Shown piece by piece: positions 1 through 7,858 of a stretch of 57,964 nucleotides of DNA. Within the stretch, counting starts at the first letter, position 1, and every line of letters starts with the position of its first letter. The stretch lies in NCBI GenBank assembly GCA_012518275.1, contig JAAYSS010000035.1, positions 1-57,964 of the forward strand, given 5' to 3'. The position numbers were made by a program, and so were the translations under genes. The DNA is from Bacteroidales bacterium. Lineage in GTDB: Bacteria > Bacteroidota > Bacteroidia > Bacteroidales > Paludibacteraceae. A model generated the notes under the pieces. That model did not search any database. It was not told the DNA's origin and saw only the letters and a program-made list of their open reading frames with translations.

Positions 1-950
1 ATGGTGTTTTTACCTACTTTGATTTCGGTGGTGCCGTTTACATCGAGACACACTTTTTCAACCAATTGCTCGGTAAATTCCATCATCCAGTTGTAATCTG
101 TGTATGCCACGTAAATTTCCATAGCGGTAAATTCCGGATTGTGCGTGCGGTCCATTCCTTCGTTTCGGAAGTTTTTAGAAAATTCGTACACCCCTTCAAA
201 TCCACCCACAATTAGTCTTTTCAGGTAAAGTTCGTTGGCAATACGCAAATAGAGTGGAATGTCAAGCGCATTGTGATGCGTAACAAACGGACGCGCAGCA
301 GCTCCGCCGGGAATTGGTTGCAGAATCGGGGTTTCCACTTCGATGTAACCTTTCGAGTTGAAAAAACTGCGCATCGAGTCGTAAATTTTTGTCCGTTTCA
401 GGAAAATATCTTTGATGCCTTCATTTACCACTAAATCCACGTAGCGCCGGCGGTATCGAAGTTCTGGGTCTTCAAACGAATCATAAGCCACACCGTCTTT
501 GTACTTAACGATGGGAAGTGGTCTCAGCGATTTACTAAGGATGGAAAACTCTTGCGCGTGTACGCTGATTTCACCCATTTTTGTACGGAATACAAATCCT
601 TTGATACCGATGAAATCGCCGATGTCGGTCAGTTTTTTGAACACGGTATTGTACATTTCGGGTTGTTCTTCAGTATTGATATTGTCACGAGTAACGTACA
701 CCTGAATGCGTCCCTTGCTGTCTTGCAGTTCCAAGAAAGAAGCCTTTCCCATGATACGTCGGCTCATGATGCGTCCCGCAATGCATACTTGGCGTTTGGG
801 CTCTTCGTCGTCTTTAAACTCAGCTTTTATATCGGTTGAAAATGCATCGGTAGGATACAGTGCGGCAGGATAGGGCTCAATGCCCATATTGCGCAGATTT
901 TTTAGGCTCTGTCGCCTAAGTTGTTCTTGTTCACTTAATTCTATTGACAT
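1..950 (-). CDS. lysS: Lysine--tRNA ligase, class II (N-terminal part, cut by window edge)
   Basis: Charges tRNA-Lys with lysine in the cytoplasm. The reading frame starts at the ATG whose complement is 948-950 and runs off the left edge without a stop, giving about 316 residues. An OB-fold anticodon-binding domain covers roughly residues 55-150. It is followed by the class II LysRS signature [10 protein letters not shown], then a motif-1 region ([20 protein letters not shown]) and motif 2 with [15 protein letters not shown]. Motif 3 would lie outside the window. LysRS is normally about 500-580 residues, so a third or more is missing only because of the edge. A TAnnTTTG box lies about 100 bp upstream. 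The identification is secure; the alternatives, AspRS and AsnRS, lack the RYRRRYVDL and PGGAAARPF signatures. Confidence 0.95.
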   Translation of the reverse strand, partial: MSIELSEQEQLRRQSLKNLRNMGIEPYPAALYPTDAFSTDIKAEFKDDEEPKRQVCIAGRIMSRRIMGKASFLELQDSKGRIQVYVTRDNINTEEQPEMYNTVFKKLTDIGDFIGIKGFVFRTKMGEISVHAQEFSILSKSLRPLPIVKYKDGVAYDSFEDPELRYRRRYVDLVVNEGIKDIFLKRTKIYDSMRSFFNSKGYIEVETPILQPIPGGAAARPFVTHHNALDIPLYLRIANELYLKRLIVGGFEGVYEFSKNFRNEGMDRTHNPEFTAMEIYVAYTDYNWMMEFTEQLVEKVCLDVNGTTEIKVGKNT

Positions 951-1049
951 AATTAGTTTAATAGTTGAATGGTTGAGTTGTTAAATAGTTTTTCCTGTAT
1001 TTCAACGAACAAATCAGCTATTTAACAATTTAACTAAAAAATGAAAGTA

Positions 1050-1057
1050 CAAATTTA
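1050..1057 (-). promoter_or_regulatory. Putative Bacteroidetes -7 box for lysS
   Basis: On the minus strand this reads TAAATTTG, matching the Bacteroidetes -7 consensus TAnnTTTG, about 100 bp upstream of the lysS start. No well-spaced TTTG -33 element is present, and the box overlaps the A-rich side of the adjacent terminator. The assignment is tentative. Confidence 0.35.
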
Positions 1058-1065
1058 CAAAAAAA

Positions 1066-1097
1066 TCCCCGACAAATATAAAAAGTTTTGTCGGGGA
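1066..1097 (-). terminator. Rho-independent terminator of the lipoprotein gene
   Basis: Perfect 11-bp inverted repeat (TCCCCGACAAA / TTTGTCGGGGA) just downstream of the minus-strand lipoprotein stop at 1126. On the minus strand it is followed by a run of T residues, as expected for an intrinsic terminator separating this gene from lysS. Confidence 0.8.
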
Positions 1098-1125
1098 GCA
1101 GAAAAAATGAAAAAGTTATTCAAAA

Positions 1126-2097
1126 TTATTCTCTGAGCATCACTCGTTTTCCGTTTTTCCAGTAGCAGGCTTTGTATTCGGCAGGGAATCTGCCTTTGGC
1201 ACCTGCCACATACACGTCTTTACCACTAATGAATATACTGTAAGCAATGGCGCCGTCTTCTAATTCTACCAGCTCATCGTTTTTCCAGTAGCAAGCGATG
1301 TGATTGGTACTGTTAGAATTATTTTTATTGTAAAAACCAACTGCAAACACGTCTTCTCCTACTGTTTTTATTTGGTTTACTTCGCCGTAATTTTCATGCA
1401 GGCGCACCATTTCTTTGTTTTTCCAGTACATCGGGAAATCCATTTTACCACCCACGTAAACATCGTTTCCTGATTTGTGAATACAGCTTACTCCTTTGAA
1501 GAAGAAGTAATTTTTCGGCATGGGAAGCTGGGTGATGTTTGTAGCGCCATCCCAGTAAAAGGCAGACGTCGGTTGCATGTAAACGCCGAACTCGGCATAG
1601 CTTTCTCGCCCGAAGAAGCCTGTGAATACTTCGTCATGTGTCGCATCCACGGCATGAATAGCGCCTATCGCGAGTGTGTCCATTTGGATAAGTGTGTCTT
1701 TTTCAGACATTTCGGTGCTTTTGTAAAAATGTAACTGGTTGTTGTAGTGCAAGCTGTAATTCCTTGGAAATCTATAAACTACTACTTCGCCTGTGTTCTT
1801 TTTGTAAACTGTGGTAGCCCTGTAATATTCGTCGATAGATGTTCTGAAATAATTTCCGGCAGGAAGCAGTTTTGTCAGTTTTTCGATGTCAGTTTTAGCA
1901 CTGTCAATCCAAAATTCGGTAAATACCCTGTAATCGGTGCTTACCAGTGAAGTGATGCCCACTTTCCCGTCTTTTACGAAAATGGATAAAGCGGTAGAAC
2001 TTTCATAATCTTTATGTTCAGGCTCGTCAAACAGGTTACAACCGGCGAGCAGAATAACTGCACAAAGCAGAATTAAATTTTTAAAATGTGTTTTCAT
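1126..2097 (-). CDS. Repeat-containing lipoprotein, function unknown
   Basis: 323 residues from the internal ATG at 2097, chosen because it gives a textbook lipoprotein signal (MKTHFKNLILL..., lipobox LAGC with Cys20). An upstream ATG at 2184 would put 29 poorly signal-like residues in front. After the signal the chain carries recurring units of about 45-55 residues ending in YWKN or YWDG followed by a V-x-L pattern (MYWKNKEMVRL, CYWKNDELVEL, CYWKNGKRVML). Between them are strands of the form DVYVGG, DVFAVG and DVYVAG. This suggests a beta-propeller-like repeat fold anchored in the outer envelope. It is monocistronic, with its own terminator downstream. I recognise the repeat style but no family with a known function. 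Confidence 0.8.
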   Translation of the reverse strand: MKTHFKNLILLCAVILLAGCNLFDEPEHKDYESSTALSIFVKDGKVGITSLVSTDYRVFTEFWIDSAKTDIEKLTKLLPAGNYFRTSIDEYYRATTVYKKNTGEVVVYRFPRNYSLHYNNQLHFYKSTEMSEKDTLIQMDTLAIGAIHAVDATHDEVFTGFFGRESYAEFGVYMQPTSAFYWDGATNITQLPMPKNYFFFKGVSCIHKSGNDVYVGGKMDFPMYWKNKEMVRLHENYGEVNQIKTVGEDVFAVGFYNKNNSNSTNHIACYWKNDELVELEDGAIAYSIFISGKDVYVAGAKGRFPAEYKACYWKNGKRVMLRE

Positions 2098-2293
2098 CGT
2101 TGTTAAATTTATAAATAAATGAATTAGACTTAATTTTCTCTCTCTATTACTATGATGGATAAAAAGGGCAAAACGCAACATCAATAAAGTTAAATAAACT
2201 TAAATTAGTGTTTTTTTTAACTCTATCAGGTCTTTTAGCTGTTTCTGTTATGTTTTTTGATATACTTAACTCAGTAGAATTTACTTGTAAGAG

Positions 2294-3448
2294 TTAAGAG
2301 TGGGGTAGGATAATTCGGAATGTAGTTCCTACGTTGATTTCAGATTGTTTTACAAAGATTTTGCCTTTGTGGTATTCTTCTATTATCCGTTTTGCTAAGG
2401 AAAGTCCAAGTCCCCAGCCGCGAGTTTTGGTGGTGTAGCCGGGCGAAAATACCGCTTTGTAAAACTTGCGTTCCATGCCTTTACCTGTGTCTGTGATGTC
2501 GATTGTGACGTCTTTTTCGTTGGCTTTTACGATAAGGTCTATTTTGCCGATTCCGTCCATGGCATCGATGGCGTTTTTGCATAGGTTTTCGATGACCCAC
2601 TCGAAAAGTGGAATGTTCAGTGGAACAGCGATGGATTCATTCTTAGGGTAGTGGAGTGATATGACAACTTTGTTCGAGCTGCGGTTTCTCATGTAGTTTA
2701 CGGCATTGCTTAGTGCATCAAACAGTTCGGTCTTTTTCAAGTCGGGTTTGGAGCCGATTTTAGAAAAACGTTCGGCAATGATTTCCAAGCGCTTTACGTC
2801 TTTTTCCATATCAAGTAGCAGCTTGTCTTCTTGGTGGCGCGATTTTAGCAGTTCAGTCCACGCCAAAAGCGAAGAAATAGGGGTGCCGAGTTGGTGTGCC
2901 GTTTCTTTGGAAAGCCCTACCCAAACCCGATTTTGTTCGGCGCGCTTGGTGCTTGCAAATGCAAGAATTACGATGATAAAAAACAAGAAGATAACCCCAA
3001 ACTGTACGTATGGAAAAATATGTAGTCGCTTGAGAAGCAAGGAATCGTCGTAGTAAATAAATTGCTTGGAGCCGTCGTCGAGACTAAAAGCAATGGGTTG
3101 GTGTTCTTTTTTTAATTTTTTAATTTTTCCGGAAATAAATTCTTCTTCTTTACTTTTCGGAGTGTTGATATTTCGATACGAAAGCATGTTGTCGTTCTCG
3201 TCAGTCATGATGACGGGAATCGTGGTGTTACCTTCGATGATATTGAGCAAGAAGTTGACGTCGGTATTTTCATCAGCAAGGAGCAATTGTTTGGTCGCAT
3301 CTGCCCAAATTTCAATCTTTTTAGTTTCTTCTACCGAAAGTTTTTCAGCCAACCGATTGGTAAACACAGTGGAAGCAACAACGATAATAACCGCTATTGC
3401 TATAAATGTAAACTTCAACAATTGATTGGTTTGATAGATTTCTTTCAT
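2294..3448 (-). CDS. Membrane sensor histidine kinase (orphan)
   Basis: 384 residues from ATG 3448; an alternative start at 3478 adds ten residues before the first membrane segment. TM1 is at about residues 12-30 and TM2 at about 148-166, with an extracytoplasmic sensor domain of about 115 residues between them. The cytoplasmic part starts directly with the HisKA H-box KETAHQLGTPISS (His185). It continues with an N-box (ENLCKNAIDAM), a G1 box (DTGKGM) and a G2 box (GWGLGLSLAKRI), all intact. No HAMP or PAS domain is evident. No response regulator lies next to it, so its partner must be elsewhere. The ligand is unknown. The kinase call is secure; the pathway is not. Confidence 0.9.
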   Translation of the reverse strand: MKEIYQTNQLLKFTFIAIAVIIVVASTVFTNRLAEKLSVEETKKIEIWADATKQLLLADENTDVNFLLNIIEGNTTIPVIMTDENDNMLSYRNINTPKSKEEEFISGKIKKLKKEHQPIAFSLDDGSKQFIYYDDSLLLKRLHIFPYVQFGVIFLFFIIVILAFASTKRAEQNRVWVGLSKETAHQLGTPISSLLAWTELLKSRHQEDKLLLDMEKDVKRLEIIAERFSKIGSKPDLKKTELFDALSNAVNYMRNRSSNKVVISLHYPKNESIAVPLNIPLFEWVIENLCKNAIDAMDGIGKIDLIVKANEKDVTIDITDTGKGMERKFYKAVFSPGYTTKTRGWGLGLSLAKRIIEEYHKGKIFVKQSEINVGTTFRIILPHS

Positions 3449-3559
3449 CTCAAAATAGATATGAGTATTAAACGGCAAATTTAATGAAAATTGTGTGAAA
3501 CAAGAATTTTTGGACGTATGCCTAACGGCTTGGTCGAGAAAATAAATTACTTCTTCAGT

Positions 3560-3593
3560 TTTGCGTTTCGTTTATTAAAAAACCGTATCTTTG
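3560..3593 (+). promoter_or_regulatory. Putative sigma-ABfr promoter of era
   Basis: TTTG (3560-3563) and TATCTTTG (3586-3593) are separated by 22 bp, slightly longer than the usual 19-21. The -7 element is a perfect TAnnTTTG and lies 17 bp before the era start, giving a very short leader. Confidence 0.55.
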
Positions 3594-3609
3594 TCAAAAA
3601 AGAAAACGT

Positions 3610-4491
3610 ATGCACAAATCTGGTTTTGTTAATATTGTGGGTAATCCGAATGTAGGTAAATCCACGCTGATGAATGCATTGGTGGGCGAGAAAATTTCCA
3701 TTATCACGTCTAAAGCGCAGACTACGCGCCACCGCATTCTCGGCATCGTAAACGGCGAAGATTTCCAAATCGTTTATTCGGATACGCCGGGTGTGCTGAA
3801 ACCGAACTATCGGCTTCAGGAGTCGATGTTGAGATTTTCTCGTTCGGCATTGTCGGATGCAGATGTTTTGCTTTACGTAACCGATGTGTTTGACAACCAT
3901 GAGAAGAACCTTGATTTTATTGAAAAAGTAAATCAAAATCCGGCGAAGATTCTTCTTGTTATCAATAAAATTGATTTAATCAACCAAGAAAAGCTGGAAG
4001 AATTGGTGGAAAAATGGGAAAGCGTATTACCAAAAGCCGAGATTTTTCCGATTTCCGCTATCGAAAAATTCAACATCGAGCCTTTGTTTCAAAGGATTAA
4101 AGAATTGCTTCCGGAGTCGCCGCCGTTCTTTGACAAAGACCAGCTTACGGATAAATCGGAACGGTTTTTTGTTACCGAGATTATTCGAGAAAAAATCTTG
4201 TTAAATTACAAGAAAGAGATTCCGTATTCCGTAGAGGTAGAAGTAGAAGAATTTAAGGAAGAGGAAAATTTAATCCGCATAAATGCAGTGATTTACGTAG
4301 AACGTGAGTCGCAAAAAGGAATTATCATCGGGAAAGGCGGAAAAGCGATTAAAAGAGTAGGTTCGGAAGCTCGGAAAGATATTGAAGCGTTTTTTGAAAA
4401 GAAAGTTTATTTAGAACTTTTTGTAAAAGTGGAGAAGGATTGGCGCAATAAAGAAATAAAACTTAAAAGTTTCGGTTATCGCCCTGAATAA
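3610..4491 (+). CDS. era: GTPase Era
   Basis: Ribosome-assembly GTPase that binds the 3' end of 16S rRNA during 30S maturation. 293 residues, the normal family length. The G-domain motifs are all present: GNPNVGKS (11-18), the switch I region with TTRHRILG, DTPG, NKID and SAIE. The C-terminal KH domain carries the RNA-binding loop GKGGKAIKRVG at about residue 241. The start follows a consensus -7 promoter box by 17 bp. A cassette of small membrane-protein genes follows 101 bp downstream. Confident identification. Confidence 0.97.
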   Translation: MHKSGFVNIVGNPNVGKSTLMNALVGEKISIITSKAQTTRHRILGIVNGEDFQIVYSDTPGVLKPNYRLQESMLRFSRSALSDADVLLYVTDVFDNHEKNLDFIEKVNQNPAKILLVINKIDLINQEKLEELVEKWESVLPKAEIFPISAIEKFNIEPLFQRIKELLPESPPFFDKDQLTDKSERFFVTEIIREKILLNYKKEIPYSVEVEVEEFKEEENLIRINAVIYVERESQKGIIIGKGGKAIKRVGSEARKDIEAFFEKKVYLELFVKVEKDWRNKEIKLKSFGYRPE

Positions 4492-4592
4492 TTTTTTAGT
4501 TGGTATGAACTTTGTTAATTATAATGTGTTTTAATGTTAGAAAAGAACCAGAAAAATCATTTTAGTATTAACAAATTAAATTATTCAAAATT

Positions 4593-4832
4593 ATGAAAAA
4601 TAACGGCGGTATATTAGCGGCACTTCTTGGAGGTGCGGTAGTTGGGGCAGCTTTAGGTTTATTGCTGGCTCCTGAAAAAGGGGAAGAAACAAGAGCTAAA
4701 ATTGTGGACACTTTTGACACAACGAAAGAAAAAGTGGTAGATGCCCTGAAAAAAAGAGGGATAAACTTGGACAATAGTGAATTAGAAGATCTTGTTGACG
4801 AAATCAAAGCCGAAGTAGAAGATTTAACGTAA
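4593..4832 (+). CDS. YtxH-domain small envelope protein
   Basis: 79 residues. The N-terminal Gly/Ala-rich hydrophobic segment (LAALLGGAVVGAALGLLLAP, residues 8-27) followed by EKGEETRAKI is the hallmark of YtxH/gas-vesicle-like stress proteins. The remainder is a charged amphipathic helix (DTTKEKVVDALKKR...). It is the first gene of a three-gene cassette, with an 11-bp gap to the next gene. Such proteins are associated with general or envelope stress in other bacteria; the exact function is not known. Confidence 0.8.
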   Translation: MKNNGGILAALLGGAVVGAALGLLLAPEKGEETRAKIVDTFDTTKEKVVDALKKRGINLDNSELEDLVDEIKAEVEDLT

Positions 4833-4842
4833 AATTTTTGCA

Positions 4843-5238
4843 ATGGCAGGTAAAACCGAGTTGAACACTGGTTTCCAAAAGCTCTTCACGGAGGTAAAAG
4901 ATTACGTGGAATTGCGTTTGGATTATATGCAGGTTGGAATGGTTGAGAAATTGACCAAACTAATTTCCAAACTGTTGGTGCTTTTTATTGCCATCGTTTT
5001 TGGCATGGCAGTTCTGTTTTATCTGTTGTTTTCACTTGCCTACGCACTGGCTCCGATGCTCGGATTTATTACCAGTTTTGCAATTATTGCAGGAATATTC
5101 TTGCTTCTGACGATTATCGTAATTGTGTTTCGCAAAAGTTTGATTGTAAATCCAATCTTGAAGTTAATGGTTGAAGTTTTTTATGACGATACAAAAGAAA
5201 ATAAAGAAGACGATGAAAACAATACAGCAACTTCATAA
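4843..5238 (+). CDS. Phage-holin-superfamily-like membrane protein
   Basis: 131 residues with two closely spaced transmembrane segments (about 43-65 and 72-96), a charged amphipathic N-terminus (ELRLDYMQVGMVEKL) and an acidic C-terminal tail (DDTKENKEDDENN). This layout matches the chromosomal phage_holin_3_6-type family, which despite its name is a common non-phage membrane protein found next to YtxH genes. Its stop overlaps the next gene by 26 bp, suggesting translational coupling. The role is unknown; envelope stress is an inference from the neighbours. Confidence 0.7.
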   Translation: MAGKTELNTGFQKLFTEVKDYVELRLDYMQVGMVEKLTKLISKLLVLFIAIVFGMAVLFYLLFSLAYALAPMLGFITSFAIIAGIFLLLTIIVIVFRKSLIVNPILKLMVEVFYDDTKENKEDDENNTATS

Positions 5239-5509
5239 TACAAGCCGTTTGAAGATGGATGATTTGACTGATGCAAAGGTTGATTTGAAAAAGAAAATTG
5301 AAGAACAGCAAAGGATAGTGCAGTCATCCATAAAGCAGCTTGTCCCATTTTCCAAGGACTCTACGACCATTAATCTGAACAAAAAAAGTATGTTACCTCT
5401 GTCATTAATCACAACACCAATTCGGAAAGGCAAAGCAATAACAATGGTGGAAGGAATAATGATTGGCTATAAATTAACGAAAAACATTCGTAGGCTTTTG
5501 CGACGGTAA
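5213..5509 (+). CDS. Conserved small basic protein of the YtxH/holin cassette
   Basis: 98 residues from ATG 5213, which overlaps the preceding gene by 26 bp in another frame. An earlier ATG at 5171 is possible but would overlap much more. Visible features are a Lys/Asp-rich N-terminal helix (LTDAKVDLKKKIEEQQRIV), a central segment with FSKDSTTINLNKKSM, and a C-terminal semi-hydrophobic helix ending in a basic cluster (TKNIRRLLRR), which may lie on the membrane surface. It is followed by a strong terminator. I do not recognise a named domain; position and overlap suggest it works with the two membrane proteins upstream. Confidence 0.65.
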   Translation: MKTIQQLHNTSRLKMDDLTDAKVDLKKKIEEQQRIVQSSIKQLVPFSKDSTTINLNKKSMLPLSLITTPIRKGKAITMVEGIMIGYKLTKNIRRLLRR

Positions 5510-5521
5510 TGTAAAATGGTT

Positions 5522-5566
5522 AACAAAGCAGAAGGTCGGCTTAAAAAACCGACCTTCTTGCTTGTT
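5522..5566. terminator. Bidirectional terminator between the YtxH cassette and the M6 protease gene
   Basis: Long near-perfect hairpin: arms AGAAGGTCGG (5530-5539) and CCGACCTTCT (5549-5558) extend outward through GC and AACAA with one bulge. The loop is A-rich. It lies between two convergent genes and can serve both. Confidence 0.8.
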
Positions 5567-5577
5567 AGTTAAATCCG

Positions 5578-7698
5578 TTACTTGATAATCACTTTTGTAC
5601 GTTGTTTACCGGACTGAATAATAAGTACGATATTCTTAGGCAAGTCTCTCAATGTCGTGATGTCACTTTCAACAGAAACTGTGCGTAGCCTCCTCCCCAA
5701 AACATCGTAAACATTAACAACACCCGTTGAGACTTCACTTTCAGGTGCAAAAATCAACACGTCGCCGTTAGTTTGGGGTGCAACCCGCAGTTCTTTTTCA
5801 AAAGGATATTTAAGGGTTTTTACGACAAGTTCACTTGAATTATCGGTTTTGATTTCAAAAGGAGGAATTTCATTCTTATAGCTTCCTCTGACAGTATAAA
5901 CGTATTCTTTGTCGGAAACCAAATTATTCACTACCAGATTCGTGGAATCTACCCATTGGTCTGTAATTACGGGTGTATGTGTGCCGTCATTTTCAATAGC
6001 TGATACACTTAAATAATAACCGGCAATTCCGTCAATGGCTTCCCAGCTTGCCTTAAAACTTCCATAAGTAATATCTGTAGCTTCGGAAACTTTTGGTGGT
6101 GATAGGTGCCCCCCTTTATATTTGAAGGATATAATGCTGTCTTTTTCTGTAATTCCAAGCACTGGTTGAGTTTCCCAATAATTACCGTCTCGTGATTTTG
6201 GAATCAATATATTGTTTTTTGATGTACCGGGATAAGGATCACCGGCCAACGTCCCTATACTTCGAATATTATCAGCAGGTATTATTTCAACTCCCATCTT
6301 ATCGGGCTCATTATTAGGACTATTGTATTCCCAGTCGGTAGCATCGTAATTTATTCTATAAGCAATCAAACCGTGTCCCGGGAGAAATGCATCCCAGCCT
6401 GTTTGTTGTCTGTTTTCCAGCAAAAAATATTCGTTTGTGTTTTGCGGATAAAGTCTAAAGTTGCTCGTATTGGTAATCAAATAGGCTGTGTTGGACTCAG
6501 CTAAATGAATAAGTTCTTCTACTTCTAATGGCTCATTTAACACAATAGGCTTAAGGTAGCCTAATGAGAACCTTTCAAATGAATTGTATGATGGTGGTGT
6601 TCTGCCTTCGTTTAGGTAAACTCCATCGTCCATGATGTCCCATTTTGAAAGCGTATGGTGTTCTGCTCCGTCTGTGGGATACATATCTACTAATCCGATA
6701 ACATGCCCAAACTCGTGTGTAAACGTTCCAATGCCAGCCATTTCTGTACCGGATTTGCCACGTAGTTCTGATGTGCAGGCATAGTCCATTATTCGTTTTC
6801 CGTCGAATGTGATAGACTCTTCAGTACCATTGTAGTTTATTCCCGGCATAACTTCCCATCGGTGTGGCCATATCGTGTTCTCTTCATAATTTTCAGCTTC
6901 GTTATGTCCGGCGTAATACACAAATACATTATCAATCAATCCATCATTTTCTGTGTCGTAAATCGAAAAATCGATTCCATCGTCATGTGCAGCTTTGCAG
7001 GCATCAATAATCATTTGTACCGGATTTTCATCGTATCCGTCAAGGTCATTTTTTCCGTAAAACTCATATGGTTTTGGTAATGTATATGGTCCAACGACAT
7101 CGAAAATAGGGGTGAATGCTCCCATTGAATTGTCTCTGAAGTAATCACGCGCTGATCCTGTGGCTCCATTCAAACTATATCCTTCTTCATTGAGCAAGTT
7201 GGTAAATGCCACCTGTGGGTCTGGTGTGATGAAACTAAGATTTGAAAAGTTGACTAATATAACTAATGAACGCGGTGAGCCGGTACGTGGAAACCTTGCG
7301 AAAGTGCCGGCAGATGATTTTACTGCAGGAGCTCTTTTTTGTCGGGCAATTAATCGTTCTTTGCTGAAATCCGGATTACGTTCGAGCGTTTTAATAAAAT
7401 TTCGTTCTTGAGGTAACCGGGTTGATATATTATTTGCTTTTACACGTGTAGTTATTTTTCTGCCATGTTCGCCTTTTCTGGCATAATTAAAAACACCATT
7501 TTTGTCTTTTGCTATCAAATATCCATCTTCCGTTGTGAAATAATGGTGAAATTCATCCCCTTTTAAAACAACAGTCAAAGATGTGCCGTCCGGTTGTTTT
7601 ATTGACACGGGATAAGGATAAGCAGGTACACCCAACGCTCTGCCAGGAAGAAATAATAGCAGAATGACCATTAAAAGTGTTGTTGAATTTATTCTCAT
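5578..7698 (-). CDS. Secreted M6-family metalloprotease with T9SS C-terminal signal
   Basis: 706 residues from ATG 7698, chosen because it gives a Sec signal peptide (MRINSTTLLMVILLLFLPGRALG). The in-frame ATG at 7812 would bury that signal behind 38 residues. A propeptide-like region is followed by the M6 catalytic domain. This has SLVILVNFSN, FVYYAGHNEAE and the zinc site HEFGHVIGL (His328, Glu329, His332 as counted from this start). Beyond it are a fibronectin-III-like domain (about 535-620) and a C-terminal domain beginning VNVYDVLGRR, typical of type IX secretion sorting domains. Predicted role: extracellular protein degradation after export through the outer membrane. A -7 box lies 33 bp upstream of the start. 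No inhibitor or immunity gene is adjacent. Confidence 0.9.
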   Translation of the reverse strand: MRINSTTLLMVILLLFLPGRALGVPAYPYPVSIKQPDGTSLTVVLKGDEFHHYFTTEDGYLIAKDKNGVFNYARKGEHGRKITTRVKANNISTRLPQERNFIKTLERNPDFSKERLIARQKRAPAVKSSAGTFARFPRTGSPRSLVILVNFSNLSFITPDPQVAFTNLLNEEGYSLNGATGSARDYFRDNSMGAFTPIFDVVGPYTLPKPYEFYGKNDLDGYDENPVQMIIDACKAAHDDGIDFSIYDTENDGLIDNVFVYYAGHNEAENYEENTIWPHRWEVMPGINYNGTEESITFDGKRIMDYACTSELRGKSGTEMAGIGTFTHEFGHVIGLVDMYPTDGAEHHTLSKWDIMDDGVYLNEGRTPPSYNSFERFSLGYLKPIVLNEPLEVEELIHLAESNTAYLITNTSNFRLYPQNTNEYFLLENRQQTGWDAFLPGHGLIAYRINYDATDWEYNSPNNEPDKMGVEIIPADNIRSIGTLAGDPYPGTSKNNILIPKSRDGNYWETQPVLGITEKDSIISFKYKGGHLSPPKVSEATDITYGSFKASWEAIDGIAGYYLSVSAIENDGTHTPVITDQWVDSTNLVVNNLVSDKEYVYTVRGSYKNEIPPFEIKTDNSSELVVKTLKYPFEKELRVAPQTNGDVLIFAPESEVSTGVVNVYDVLGRRLRTVSVESDITTLRDLPKNIVLIIQSGKQRTKVIIK

Positions 7699-7730
7699 TT
7701 TAGTAGTAGTGTCTTTAAAATAATAAAAAA

Positions 7731-7738
7731 CAAAGATA
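7731..7738 (-). promoter_or_regulatory. -7 promoter box of the M6 protease gene
   Basis: Minus strand TATCTTTG, a perfect TAnnTTTG box, 33 bp before the chosen start at 7698. It supports that start, because the longer reading frame would begin upstream of the box. No well-spaced -33 element is visible. Confidence 0.5.
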
Positions 7739-7858
7739 CTATATTCTGTTGCAAATAAAGATTCATATTTGTTAAAGTATGAGAAAAAATAGTTGTTGCA
7801 GATTGAACTCATTTACGGAAGTATTTTACTGCATAAATTGTTTACTACACTTAAAGCA

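Noticed and set aside
3547-3936. Open frame of 129 codons on the minus strand
   Set aside because: It lies entirely over the start of era in antisense and has no family resemblance; a shadow.
4843-5238. Holin-like gene considered as evidence of a prophage
   Set aside because: No lysin or phage structural genes nearby; the family is a normal chromosomal neighbour of YtxH genes.
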